The notes under the pieces were generated by a model. It made no database searches, was not told the DNA's origin, and was given only the letters and a program-made list of their open reading frames with translations. Below are positions 1-8,426 of a stretch of DNA of 64,000 nt, piece by piece. Positions within the stretch are counted from its first letter, which is position 1; every line of letters starts with the position of its first letter. The DNA is taken from positions 62,001 through 126,000 of the forward strand of contig NZ_SUKF01000003.1 of the NCBI RefSeq assembly GCF_005047655.1, written 5' to 3'. This DNA comes from Sinimarinibacterium arenosum. GTDB lineage: Bacteria > Pseudomonadota > Gammaproteobacteria > Nevskiales > Nevskiaceae. Both the position numbers and the translations under genes were made by a program.

Positions 1-862
1 ATAACTGCGCCGGGCTCTTCTTGACCCATAGCCACGAGCCCATTTCCAGTGTCAGTGGAATGAACAGATGGTCATTGCTGGCGCGCGATCGATCGTACAG
101 ATAGTCCCAGAGATCGCCATGGGTCGTGTACTGATGCGCCTGCGGCTCGAAGCGGTAAATGCTGTGATAGGGATGGGTGGCCCGGAACATTGTACGCAGG
201 GCATACACCTCGGGCAGACAGGCAATCGGTTCGCGCGTTCGCGCATACGGGAACCAGATACGGTCCTTGACGCCGAAGCCGGAATGACAATCGATCGAGA
301 GGCTGAAGCTGTGTGATTGCAGGCGCTGTTCGACGACGCGCGCGACTGCCGCGGCTTCAGGCTGCAAGCCGCCGTCGGCGCTGCCGCGATACCACGGAAG
401 ATGCCGTGACAGCCGCTGGCCGCCCAGCAGAAACGCGACGCCGTGGTCGGCGTCAACAGGCGCATTGCGCATCAGGTCGACGCCAGCCGGATTGCTGCGC
501 GTGCGTGCCAGCATGCCGCCCGGATTGATCAGCGGCATGAACACCAGCCGCAGATTTTCGAGCTGACGCAGCAGTGATTCGTCCCAGAACAGACGTTCGA
601 CCAGCGACTGCATGTATGACAGCAGCACCTGCGTGCCGATACGCTCGACGCCGTGAATGCCGCCGAAAAATCCAACGGCCGGAGCATTGGGATCAGTGGA
701 ACCGAGCTCGAGGCAATGTACCGGTAGCTGACGCCCGCGCGCGCGGACTTCGCAGACGACTTCGCTGCGCAGCATGCTGCCGGCGCGGCGAATCAGCGTC
801 AGCAGGCTGTCGAGTTCGGGAAACTCGCCCGAGCTGAAGGGTCTGGGAATGAAGGCTTGCAC
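1..862 (-). CDS. M14-family zinc carboxypeptidase-like protein (C-terminus off window)
   Basis: Reading the minus strand from a GTG at 862 gives 287 codons without a stop, running off the left edge. Zinc ligands of the M14 fold are visible: HGVE with H70 and E73, and a third ligand H193 in DCHSGFG. A TLEMG segment near residues 271-275 puts E273 where the catalytic glutamate lies. So the catalytic core is nearly complete and only the tail is missing. The usual GVDLNRN motif reads GVDLMRN, so the substrate-binding Asn is Met. An in-frame stop at 890-892 limits the start, and no ATG lies between. The family removes C-terminal or amino-linked residues from peptides, and some members act on murein peptides or succinyl-amino acids. 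Substrate is unknown. Confidence 0.8.
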   Translation of the reverse strand, partial: MQAFIPRPFSSGEFPELDSLLTLIRRAGSMLRSEVVCEVRARGRQLPVHCLELGSTDPNAPAVGFFGGIHGVERIGTQVLLSYMQSLVERLFWDESLLRQLENLRLVFMPLINPGGMLARTRSNPAGVDLMRNAPVDADHGVAFLLGGQRLSRHLPWYRGSADGGLQPEAAAVARVVEQRLQSHSFSLSIDCHSGFGVKDRIWFPYARTREPIACLPEVYALRTMFRATHPYHSIYRFEPQAHQYTTHGDLWDYLYDRSRASNDHLFIPLTLEMGSWLWVKKSPAQL

Positions 863-880
863 CCGCGCGATGTTAGCGCG

Positions 881-919
881 GATGTCGCGTCAGCTGGATG
901 TCGCGTCAGCTGGATGTCG
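881..919. repeat. 16-bp tandem repeat, about 2.4 copies
   Basis: The unit gatgtcgcgtcagctg occurs at 881-896 and 897-912 and restarts with gatgtcg at 913-919. It lies directly upstream of the GTG start of the carboxypeptidase gene and holds the in-frame stop that bounds its start. It may be slippage-prone; no function is evident. Confidence 0.8.
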
Positions 920-941
920 TGGATCGGCCGCAATGACGCCT

Positions 942-1505
942 TTATCCGCCCGCCGCTTTGATCTGACTGACCAGATGGCGATATTGCTGATCGATGGTGT
1001 CGCTGAACAGCGGGTCTGGTGTATGCGCGAGGGTGTTGTCGATTTCGGCCCAGTCTTCCTTGCTCAGCAAAGCCTTGGCCATTGGCAGCAGATTCGCTTC
1101 TTCGCGCTGCATGTGAGTCAACTGCAGATCGAGATACGCCTTTGCGGCCGCTTCCAGCGTATCGCGGCCGATCATTTCACCGGCCAGCACTTGCTTCAGC
1201 GCCTCCAGCAGCGCGGTTCCGCGCGTGATGATTTCGGCGTGCTCGGCCAGCTGCTGCTCGACGACGTCCGTCAGCGACGGATCGTGCTGAGCGAGCCGCC
1301 GGAAGATCAGGTCTTCGCGGGCGTGATGCACCAGATCCGGATAGTGCGTCATGTAGTACATCAGGTCGTGCATGATGGAGTAATCCGGATCGCCATCGTT
1401 CTGCAGCGTCTGCACGGATCGGGACATCAGGCGCAAGGTGCGTGCAAAGCTTCGATGATCGTCGTGCAGTATCTGGATGTTGTCCGGCATATCACTCTCG
1501 TTCAC
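942..1505 (-). CDS. hemerythrin-like HHE domain protein
   Basis: A 187-residue helical protein with the hemerythrin HHE pattern: H14-D-D-H17 near the N-terminus, H54, then H60-H61-x-x-E64, H89 and a later THMQREE stretch near residue 133. These His/Glu residues normally hold a di-iron centre in a four-helix bundle that binds O2, NO or iron. No signal peptide is visible, so it should be cytoplasmic. It is longer than the minimal domain of about 130 residues and has a C-terminal helix. It stands alone between the M14 gene and a pair of membrane genes. The precise ligand cannot be read from sequence. Confidence 0.88.
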   Translation of the reverse strand: MNESDMPDNIQILHDDHRSFARTLRLMSRSVQTLQNDGDPDYSIMHDLMYYMTHYPDLVHHAREDLIFRRLAQHDPSLTDVVEQQLAEHAEIITRGTALLEALKQVLAGEMIGRDTLEAAAKAYLDLQLTHMQREEANLLPMAKALLSKEDWAEIDNTLAHTPDPLFSDTIDQQYRHLVSQIKAAGG

Positions 1506-1661
1506 GTCATCGGCTGAAGGCGCATCCCGTCATGAACCGCTTCGACTGGAGCGTCGCACGGTTTCACTTTAGTCCGCGCCCTCTGCGGGCGGCATGACTT
1601 GGATCAACGGAGCGGGCAGCGGGGATGCACTTTGACGGGAATCAGTCGCCGTGCGCCGCCG

Positions 1662-2135
1662 CTAGGTCTTCGGCGGTTTCCGCTCGGCATCCGAGTCGCT
1701 TTCGCTGTGTTCCGGGAGCTCGCCGCTGCGGGGGGTCAGCGTGCCGCGTGCGGCTTCGCCAACCTTGCGGTTGATCCCGGCAATCGTGCCGTAGACCGCG
1801 CCGGCGATGAAGTCGTGGGTGCGGCGCACCACCCGTGCTGCATCGCGGGTTGCCGGATACGACTCCAGCAGGTCGAACGGAATGCTGGCGATGCCGAGAT
1901 GGACCGATTGCACCGCGCGGGTACCGGTATCAATGGTGGTCTCGGTGAGGCGCTGTACCTGTGTGAGCTGTTGCTGGATCCGCAACATGCCCTGTGTTTC
2001 GACCAGCACGGCGCCACTGCGGCGCATTCCGGATGAGACGCCGCGCAGCTGTTGCGACAAGCGCGACGATTGGCGAGTCGCCAGCGCGAGCAGCACGCAG
2101 CTCAGCGCCAGCAGGCACGCTTCAAGCCATGCCAT
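1662..2135 (-). CDS. hypothetical single-pass membrane protein
   Basis: A 157-residue product with one N-terminal hydrophobic helix (about residues 3-20). A Gln/Arg-rich stretch (about 22-70) that could be a coiled coil follows, then a Gly/Ala-rich segment and a charged, disordered tail rich in Ser, Glu and Asp. I do not recognise a family. Its start lies 14 nt inside the upstream gene (2122-2496), so the two are probably translationally coupled and work together at the inner membrane. Confidence 0.7.
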   Translation of the reverse strand: MAWLEACLLALSCVLLALATRQSSRLSQQLRGVSSGMRRSGAVLVETQGMLRIQQQLTQVQRLTETTIDTGTRAVQSVHLGIASIPFDLLESYPATRDAARVVRRTHDFIAGAVYGTIAGINRKVGEAARGTLTPRSGELPEHSESDSDAERKPPKT

Positions 2136-2496
2136 GCGTACGAACCTCGGCCTGGACGCCGTATTTGACCAGCTCGTCCTGCAGGATCAATACCGTACGT
2201 TCATAGACTAAGCGCCGGATCACGCTGGGGGCGACGGCACCCAGCGGCGCGGCGAACCGCGATTCCTTGGAGGCCAGTTCCACCGGATTGAGAATCTCGA
2301 TGCTGATCAGCGGCGCTGTCCCCCTGGGCAGCAGGGCACTGGCATCGGGCGGAAGCATTTTCCAGGCTTCGGTCAGCTTGCGGTGGTCCTGCTCCAGCGT
2401 CGCCACCAGCGACTGCAGCTGTCGCAGACGCCACAGTAGCCACCCGGCGACCGCCGCCACCACGAACAGACTTGCCACCATCAGCCATGCGCCCAT
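2122..2496 (-). CDS. hypothetical small membrane protein
   Basis: A 124-residue product with an N-terminal transmembrane helix (about residues 5-24, ending in WLLWRLRQ). A short coiled-coil-like stretch and a cytoplasmic-looking C-terminal domain follow, the latter containing ISIEILNPVELA and VIRRLVYERTVLILQ. No catalytic motif is apparent. It overlaps the following gene by 14 nt, and both share the layout of one helix plus a soluble tail. It has the look of a conserved Gammaproteobacterial hypothetical, but I cannot name a family. Confidence 0.72.
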   Translation of the reverse strand: MGAWLMVASLFVVAAVAGWLLWRLRQLQSLVATLEQDHRKLTEAWKMLPPDASALLPRGTAPLISIEILNPVELASKESRFAAPLGAVAPSVIRRLVYERTVLILQDELVKYGVQAEVRTHGMA

Positions 2497-2536
2497 CGAG
2501 ATCTCCCAGTGGCGATATGTCGTAATCCGATGTCCC

Positions 2537-3610
2537 TCAGCGGCGCCGCACCGTGCCGTCGTCCAGCATCTGCTGAAAGTGATCGGCCAGCGTCTGTTCG
2601 AGCGGATGATAGGTCAGCCCGAGTGCGGTGCGGCTTTTGCTGTTGTCGAAGCGCAGCGGGTAGCCGACATTCAGCGAGACAAATTTTCGCGTGAGTCCGG
2701 CAATCGGTGCGATCAGCCAGATCATGGCCTTGGGCGCTTCCATGAACGGGAACAGATAGCGGTTGCCGAATTTTCGACGCAGCAGGCGCCCCATTTCGAG
2801 GAAAGTCGTGTTGGCGCCGTTGACGATGTGGCGGCCCGACGCGGCAGGGGTGAAGCCTGCACGCACGTGCGCCTCGGCGACATCGCGGACATCGACCACG
2901 CCCATCGCCAGTTTTGGGGCGCCCAGAAACATGGTGCCGTCGACCAGCTGCTTCATGACGCCGAAACTGGCTGAATCGCTGGCGCGGGTCAGGGACGGCC
3001 CGAGCACCAGTCCCGGATTGATCGTGACCAGATCCCAGCGCGACTGACGGTCATGCATCTTCCAGGCTTCACGCTCGGCCATGACCTTGGAGTACGGATA
3101 GGGCTGGTGATCGACACTGCTGGTCGTGTTCCACTGCGCTTCCGTGAAAATCTGCTTCTCCGGGTCGGACGACAGTGCAAGGCTGTCGATATTGTCACCG
3201 TAGATCGAGACCACGCTGCTGGTCAGCACCACGCGCTTGACCGACGGCGTCCGTTCAACGCTCTCGAGCACATTGCGCGTGCCTTCGACGGCCGGGCGCA
3301 CCAGTGCGGTTTCGGCGTCGCTGAATCCACTGATGACGAAGGGTGACGCGGTATGCATCACCAGTTCGCAGCCCTGCATCGCGGCGTCGTAGCTGCCGGG
3401 TGTCAGCAGGTCGGCCTTGAACAGCTGCAGGCGCCCCGGATGCTGCTCTGCGAGGGCGTGAAGATGTTCCATGCCGCGCTTGCGTTGTGGATCGCGCACC
3501 GTGCCGTGAACGGTGTATCCGGCTTCGAGAAGATCGCGCACGATCCAGCTGGCGATATAGCCGCTGGCACCGGTGACCAGAACGGGGGCTTTGGGGTCAA
3601 TTGTCGTCAT
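2537..3610 (-). CDS. extended SDR, dihydroflavonol-4-reductase-like epimerase/dehydratase
   Basis: A 357-residue Rossmann-fold oxidoreductase. The NAD(P)-binding glycine motif TGASGYIA is at residues 13-20, and the catalytic Y171-x-x-x-K175 pair (YPYSK) follows a TSSVVSIYG strand near 130-137. The VHGTVRD segment after strand 2 suggests NADP preference, as in dihydroflavonol reductases and 3-beta-HSD-like proteins. Length fits the extended SDR class. It is transcribed divergently from an ABC exporter 320 bp away and has no pathway neighbours, so its substrate is unknown. Confidence 0.85.
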   Translation of the reverse strand: MTTIDPKAPVLVTGASGYIASWIVRDLLEAGYTVHGTVRDPQRKRGMEHLHALAEQHPGRLQLFKADLLTPGSYDAAMQGCELVMHTASPFVISGFSDAETALVRPAVEGTRNVLESVERTPSVKRVVLTSSVVSIYGDNIDSLALSSDPEKQIFTEAQWNTTSSVDHQPYPYSKVMAEREAWKMHDRQSRWDLVTINPGLVLGPSLTRASDSASFGVMKQLVDGTMFLGAPKLAMGVVDVRDVAEAHVRAGFTPAASGRHIVNGANTTFLEMGRLLRRKFGNRYLFPFMEAPKAMIWLIAPIAGLTRKFVSLNVGYPLRFDNSKSRTALGLTYHPLEQTLADHFQQMLDDGTVRRR

Positions 3611-3929
3611 GCGTAGTCCAGGTCATTGAAACTTCGAGAGGTCGGGCGGGTCAGAGGGCGCGGTGCATGGCACCGGGTCGTCGCTCGGCGCTGTGGGCCA
3701 TCCGGCCGCAGATGTCGCGGTGCTGATTGAGGCGAAAAAATGCATGCGGGGACGGCATCTGCCCGTCGCATTGTGGTTTCAGGGACAATAGACCGCTCAT
3801 GAGCTTACTCCCCCCAATCTTGTCCCTTCCGGCCAGGCCGGACAGGTCGTTCCCCCGTGAATGCCGAGTATCGCAGCAAGCCTGCGCGCGCGGAACCATG
3901 CAGGTCATTCTTCCCACTGGAGCCGTGGT
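3611..3929. other. intergenic region between divergent genes
   Basis: This 319-bp gap separates the SDR gene (leftward) from the ABC exporter (rightward) and must carry both promoters. I see no convincing gene, strong terminator or repeat. Short open frames here lack ribosome sites and family resemblance. The only clear element is a GGAG at about 3919-3922 serving the exporter. Confidence 0.6.
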
Positions 3930-5738
3930 ATGAGCCAGGGTGATTCACAGGTCAGCGCCGGGATCGGTGCCGCGTCCGTTGTCGAGGGTCCGGCGCCGGT
4001 ACCTTCCCGCCGGATCGGTGCCCTGGCGGCGCTGTGGCCGTATCTGCGGCGTTACCGTATGCGCCTGCTGGTTGCGTTCCTGCTGCTGTGCGCCGGTTCG
4101 GTGGTGATGCTGACCGTGCCGCTGGCGCTGCGCGATCTGATCGACAAAGGCTTCAGCGCAAATGCGCCAATGCACGGCCATTTCATGGCCTTGTTCGGTC
4201 TGGCATCAGTCTGGGGGGTGATTGTTGCCGCGCGCTATTACCAGGTCAGCTGGATTGGCGAGCGTGTCACCGCCGACCTGCGCAGCGCGGTCTATTCACG
4301 CATGCTCGGCCAGTCGCCCGAATTCTTCGAAACCACGCAGACCGGTGAAGTGCTGTCACGTCTGACCGGTGACACCACGCTGGTGCAGACCGTGGTTGGG
4401 TCATCGATTTCGATGGGGCTGCGCAGCCTGTTCCAGTTTGCTGGCGGCATGGTGATGCTGGCCGCGACCAGCGCCAAGCTGTTCGCGATCACGGTCGTGC
4501 TGCTGCTCGGGGTGGTGATTCCGCTGGTCGCAATCGGTCGCCGCGTGCGGCGCCTGTCACGTGAATCGCAGGATCGTATTGCCGACACCTCGGCGGTTGC
4601 CGGCGAAGTGCTCAATGCGATTCCGACCGTCCAGGCCTTCACCCACGAAGCCTGGGAGGCGCAGCGTTACGACCGCACGGTCGAGTCCAGTTTCGCCTCG
4701 GCGATCCGGCGCACGCGCATGCGTTCGGCGATGACCGCCGCGATGATCGCCGGTGTATTCGGCGCCATCGTGTTCGTGTTGTGGCTGGGAGCGCAGGCCG
4801 TAGTCGCGGGCACCATGAGTGCCGGCGACCTGGCGGCGTTCGTGATGTATGCCGTGCTCACTGCGGGGGGCGTCGGTGTGCTCGCGGAAGTCTGGGGCGA
4901 CGTGATGCGCGCCGCCGGAGCGACCGAGCGCCTGATGGAACTGCTGTCGGCTGAACCGACGATTCGTGCACCCGCGGCACCGCAGGTGCTGCCGGAGCTG
5001 AGTCAGGCCCGGGTCGAATTCGAGCAGGTGCTGTTCCATTACCCGTCGCGGCCGCTGACCGCGGCACTGGATCACATCGATCTGCAGATCGGGGAAGGCG
5101 AGACGGTTGCGCTGGTCGGCCCCAGTGGTGCCGGCAAGACCACGCTGTTCCAGCTGCTGCTGCGCTACTACGACGTCGGCTCCGGGGTGATCCGTTTCAA
5201 CGGCGTTGACCTGCGCAAGCTGGATCCGCAGGCGCTGCGCGCACACATCGGCATCGTGCCGCAGGATGCCGTGATTTTTTCAGCCGACGCCTACGACAAC
5301 ATCCGCTACGGCAACGAGCATGCGACCGAGGCCGAAGTCATGGCCGCGGCCCGTGCCGCGCTGGCCGACGAATTCATTCAGCGCCTGCCGCAGGGCTATC
5401 GCACTTTCCTCGGCGAGCGTGGCGTGCGCATCAGCGGCGGTCAGCGTCAACGCATCGCCATCGCACGCGCGATTCTGAAGAACCCGCCACTGCTGCTGCT
5501 GGACGAAGCCACCAGCGCACTGGATGCGGAAAGCGAGGCGCTGGTGCAGCGGGGACTGGAAGCGGCCATGCGTGGACGCACGACGCTGATCATCGCGCAT
5601 CGTCTGTCAACCGTGCAGCGTGCCGATCGCATCGTGGTGCTGGAGCACGGACGCATTGTCGAGCAGGGTTCGCCGGCCGAGCTGATGGCGCAGGGCGGTC
5701 TCTACGCGCGCCTGGCCAGTTTCCAGATCGCGCTCTGA
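3930..5738 (+). CDS. MsbA-like ABC exporter, fused permease and ATPase
   Basis: A half-size ABC exporter of about 602 residues. The six-helix permease domain (about residues 30-330) is followed by the ATPase. Walker A GPSGAGKTT lies near residue 397, the signature ISGGQRQR near 501, Walker B LLLLDEATSALD near 521 and the switch histidine in IAHRLSTV near 555. The architecture fits the MsbA-related family of lipid or drug exporters, acting as an inner-membrane homodimer. I chose ATG 3930 because GGAG sits about eight bases upstream; an in-frame ATG at 3861 would add 23 residues of unlikely sequence. No lipid A gene (such as lpxK) is adjacent, so it may not be MsbA itself. Confidence 0.9.
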   Translation: MSQGDSQVSAGIGAASVVEGPAPVPSRRIGALAALWPYLRRYRMRLLVAFLLLCAGSVVMLTVPLALRDLIDKGFSANAPMHGHFMALFGLASVWGVIVAARYYQVSWIGERVTADLRSAVYSRMLGQSPEFFETTQTGEVLSRLTGDTTLVQTVVGSSISMGLRSLFQFAGGMVMLAATSAKLFAITVVLLLGVVIPLVAIGRRVRRLSRESQDRIADTSAVAGEVLNAIPTVQAFTHEAWEAQRYDRTVESSFASAIRRTRMRSAMTAAMIAGVFGAIVFVLWLGAQAVVAGTMSAGDLAAFVMYAVLTAGGVGVLAEVWGDVMRAAGATERLMELLSAEPTIRAPAAPQVLPELSQARVEFEQVLFHYPSRPLTAALDHIDLQIGEGETVALVGPSGAGKTTLFQLLLRYYDVGSGVIRFNGVDLRKLDPQALRAHIGIVPQDAVIFSADAYDNIRYGNEHATEAEVMAAARAALADEFIQRLPQGYRTFLGERGVRISGGQRQRIAIARAILKNPPLLLLDEATSALDAESEALVQRGLEAAMRGRTTLIIAHRLSTVQRADRIVVLEHGRIVEQGSPAELMAQGGLYARLASFQIAL

Positions 5739-5771
5739 GGCGTCCTTCTCGCGGCAACGCCGGCGGCGGAC

Positions 5772-6041
5772 TCAGTCGCCCATGTGCAGATGTGCCTGGA
5801 CCAGACCGTCCGGCGGCATCTGCAGGAAGTAACCGCGTTCGCGCAGCTGTTCGATCACTGCGTTGACGTCCACGCGCGCCAGCTTGCGCGTCGGGCTCAG
5901 CTCGAGCTTCATGACCTCGCTGAGTTCTCCCAGCCGTTTCAGCAGGGGTTCCGGCAGGGTATCCACTGCAACATCGGCGCGCAGATACAGATACATCTCG
6001 GTCTGACGGCTGCTGCGATAGATCAGGCACTCAAGGCTCAT
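5772..6041 (-). CDS. ycgL: YcgL domain protein
   Basis: An 89-residue protein with the YcgL family features: N-terminal CLIYRSSRQTEMYLYL, a central LSPTRKLARVDV, and GYFLQMPP followed by HLHMGD at the end. Length matches the family, which is small, cytoplasmic and confined mainly to Gammaproteobacteria. Function is not established. It lies convergent with the ABC exporter, 33 bp from its stop. Confidence 0.88.
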   Translation of the reverse strand: MSLECLIYRSSRQTEMYLYLRADVAVDTLPEPLLKRLGELSEVMKLELSPTRKLARVDVNAVIEQLRERGYFLQMPPDGLVQAHLHMGD

Positions 6042-6072
6042 GGCTGCAAAGTTCGCTCAGAAAGGGCGGGCG

Positions 6073-7275
6073 TCACTGCCCGGGGCCGGCGCCGCGCAGC
6101 ACGGTGATTTCACCGGCAACGTCGACTTCGCTGTCCCACAGGTAGGACAGATGCGGATGCGCGGTGCGCAGAGTCTGGATAGCCGCAGTATCGCCGCGCA
6201 GATGCAGGTCCATCCACGCCAGCGAGTATTGCGCGGCAATTTCATGGCCCCAGGTTGACGTCGGCAACAACGGATAATTGGTGTGCTGCGCGTGTGAGGA
6301 CGCTTCCGCCACGATGAAGGCGCGATCCGGATTCAGTTTTTCGTAGATAGGCCGCACGACCGCCGGATTGACGAAGGGGATCGGTGCGATCGGACCGTCG
6401 TGATCGCCCGTCTGGATCATGACAGGGATCGGATTGGCATCGAACGGGGCCTGTGCCTCGCTGATCGGTGCGGCGGCGACGGCCGCCTTCAGTCGCGGCT
6501 CGACCGCCTGCAGCGCCAGCGTCGTGATCGCGCCCATGCTGTGCCCGATTACGCCGATATGGTCTGCGTCGAGGGCGTCGACAACCGGGCTCGACGTCAG
6601 CAGCCAGTCCAGCGCGTCGATCGCGTCCTCGACATTGTTGCCGGGATCGCCGCTGACTTCGTCGTCGGACTGACCCTGACCGCTGAAGTCGAACGCGAAC
6701 ACCAGATAGCCGGCGTCGGCAAACACCTGGTGCCACCAGCGGTACATGCCGACGTTGGTATTCAACCCTTCCAGCGCAAGGATGACCGGATAGGGGCCGT
6801 CACTGGGCGGACGGCTGCCGCGATAGGGCAGCACGATTTCGCCATACAGCGGCGTGCCGTAACGGTTGCTGAAATGCACCGGCACCAGTGCAACCTGATC
6901 GTTGAAGTCGGGATGGCCGTAGCGGTGATAGACCTGCTCCAGACGTGAGCCGTCCTGCAATTGCGCCAGGGTTGCGCGGACCTGGAATGCGACCAGTTCC
7001 GGATCGCTGAGATCGCGCACGGTGACGCCCAGTGCGAGCGGATCGAACAGCCGGCTGACCGCATCGGCTGGCAGCATCGCGGCCAGGGCATCCAGGTTGC
7101 CGATCACCGCCTCGACTTCGGCGGGGGCTGGGGGCGGGCTTTCGCCTGGTTGCGAGACAGGCCAGCCCTTGGCGTGGCTGGACGTTCCGGCGTCGCTGCC
7201 GCCGCAGGCGGACAGGGCGCCCAGGCTAACAGCCAGCGTCAGCAAGGCTGCGGTGGCGCGTGTGATGTATCGCAT
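6073..7275 (-). CDS. secreted alpha/beta-hydrolase lipoprotein
   Basis: A 400-residue lipoprotein. The signal peptide ends in a lipobox with C24 (LSAC), so it is probably anchored in the outer or inner membrane facing the periplasm. The alpha/beta-hydrolase core shows the oxyanion-side ALEGLNTN segment, an FSGQGQSDD turn and the nucleophile elbow GHSMG with S246. A late Asp in QTGDHDGP and a His in SSHAQHTNY could finish the triad. It resembles dienelactone hydrolase or chlorophyllase-like esterases. ATG 7275 is preferred because GGAGAG precedes it and the lipobox lies at the right distance; an in-frame ATG at 7515 would add 80 residues of non-signal sequence. Confidence 0.82.
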   Translation of the reverse strand: MRYITRATAALLTLAVSLGALSACGGSDAGTSSHAKGWPVSQPGESPPPAPAEVEAVIGNLDALAAMLPADAVSRLFDPLALGVTVRDLSDPELVAFQVRATLAQLQDGSRLEQVYHRYGHPDFNDQVALVPVHFSNRYGTPLYGEIVLPYRGSRPPSDGPYPVILALEGLNTNVGMYRWWHQVFADAGYLVFAFDFSGQGQSDDEVSGDPGNNVEDAIDALDWLLTSSPVVDALDADHIGVIGHSMGAITTLALQAVEPRLKAAVAAAPISEAQAPFDANPIPVMIQTGDHDGPIAPIPFVNPAVVRPIYEKLNPDRAFIVAEASSHAQHTNYPLLPTSTWGHEIAAQYSLAWMDLHLRGDTAAIQTLRTAHPHLSYLWDSEVDVAGEITVLRGAGPGQ

Positions 7276-7403
7276 CAGGTTTCTCTCCGGGCCCGGTGTG
7301 CGAGGTCGGTCGTCTAGTACGCAGTGCCGACGGTTCGGGTTGCCCCTATGATACGGCCGGGCGCCGCTGCAGGGGGTGTGGCGCGCGCGAATCGCAGGGG
7401 GCG

Positions 7404-8420
7404 ATGATGCGGTCAGTGCAAGTTTCGGGTTGGGGCGGGTTGGGGGTGATTGCGTGCCTGCTGGCGGGCATTGCCGGCTGCGACAACGGTGGCAGCGCCG
7501 CGATGTCAGAGCCACAGGTCCGCGCAGCGGATCTGTGCGTGTCGTCCGAGTGTGGTGAGCGCACGGTGCTGCTGGATATTCCCAGTGCCGAGAATCTGTT
7601 GTTTTCCGATGACGGGCGCCTGTTCGTCAGCAGCGGCGAGGGTGTTCTGGAAATCAAGCAGGCCGGCGACGGCAGCTATTCCACGCACCCGATCTCGCCC
7701 GATTGCGGCTCCGCTCTGGGCTTGGCGATTCGTCATGGAGTGCTCTATGCCGTGTGTTCGGGCCAGCGCCTGTTTGCGGGAAAACTGACGGCCGAGCCAG
7801 TGTTGCAGCAGGTGTTCGAGTTCGTCGGAATGTGTATCCCCAACGGCATGACGGATGGCCCTGACGGCAATCTTTATGTGGTCGACGAGCCCCTGAATGC
7901 CTGCGTTCCGGATCCGAAGATCGTCAGGCTGAACGTCGATCCCGAGGATCCGTTGCATATTCTCGGGCAGGAGACCTGGCTGCAGGGCAGCCCATTGGGG
8001 CAGCTGGCGCTGGGTCTGGACAACGTGCTGCGTTTCCCCAACGGGCTGCAACGCAGCGGCAACCGGTTTTACGGTACTGACGGAGGCAGCGTCTACGCGG
8101 TGGACTGGCTTCCAGGCGGCGGTGCGGATGACGTAATTCCGTTGTATTTCACAGTCACCGCACACGACGATCTGGGCATTGTCAGTGACGGCCTGCTGGT
8201 GGCGGATTTTCTCGAGGGCCGCATCGTACTGTTATCGCGTGAAGGCGAACTGCTGCAGCAGACCGATCGACTGCTGTTCTCGTTTCCGTCGTCGGTGCGT
8301 CTGGGGCGGCCGCCGATGTTCGCGCCGGACGATGTTGTGGTCACCGAAACCGGCGTGCTGACCGACAACTCCCTGCCGCTGGATCATCTCAGTGTATTCC
8401 GGCGCAAGGCCGGCCACTGA
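7404..8420 (+). CDS. lipoprotein with SMP-30/NHL-like beta-propeller repeats
   Basis: About 338 residues. A lipoprotein signal ends at C26 (IAGC). Repeated strands of beta-propeller type follow, such as LLFSDDGRLFVSSGEGVLEI, GPDGNLYVVDEP, GNRFYGTDGGSVYAVDW and GLLVADFLEGRIVLLS. These are typical of SMP-30/gluconolactonase or NHL folds, which bind or hydrolyse small lactones. Metal ligands cannot be assigned with confidence. Paired cysteines in the N-terminal half fit a periplasmic protein. The start is the first of two adjacent ATGs after a G-rich ribosome site. It is divergent from the hydrolase lipoprotein and convergent with the aminotransferase gene. Confidence 0.72.
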   Translation: MMRSVQVSGWGGLGVIACLLAGIAGCDNGGSAAMSEPQVRAADLCVSSECGERTVLLDIPSAENLLFSDDGRLFVSSGEGVLEIKQAGDGSYSTHPISPDCGSALGLAIRHGVLYAVCSGQRLFAGKLTAEPVLQQVFEFVGMCIPNGMTDGPDGNLYVVDEPLNACVPDPKIVRLNVDPEDPLHILGQETWLQGSPLGQLALGLDNVLRFPNGLQRSGNRFYGTDGGSVYAVDWLPGGGADDVIPLYFTVTAHDDLGIVSDGLLVADFLEGRIVLLSREGELLQQTDRLLFSFPSSVRLGRPPMFAPDDVVVTETGVLTDNSLPLDHLSVFRRKAGH

Positions 8421-8426
8421 GGCAAC

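Noticed and set aside
3651-3933. Short frames in the gap before the ABC exporter
   Set aside because: No conserved features, opposing frames overlap each other, and the region must hold divergent promoters.
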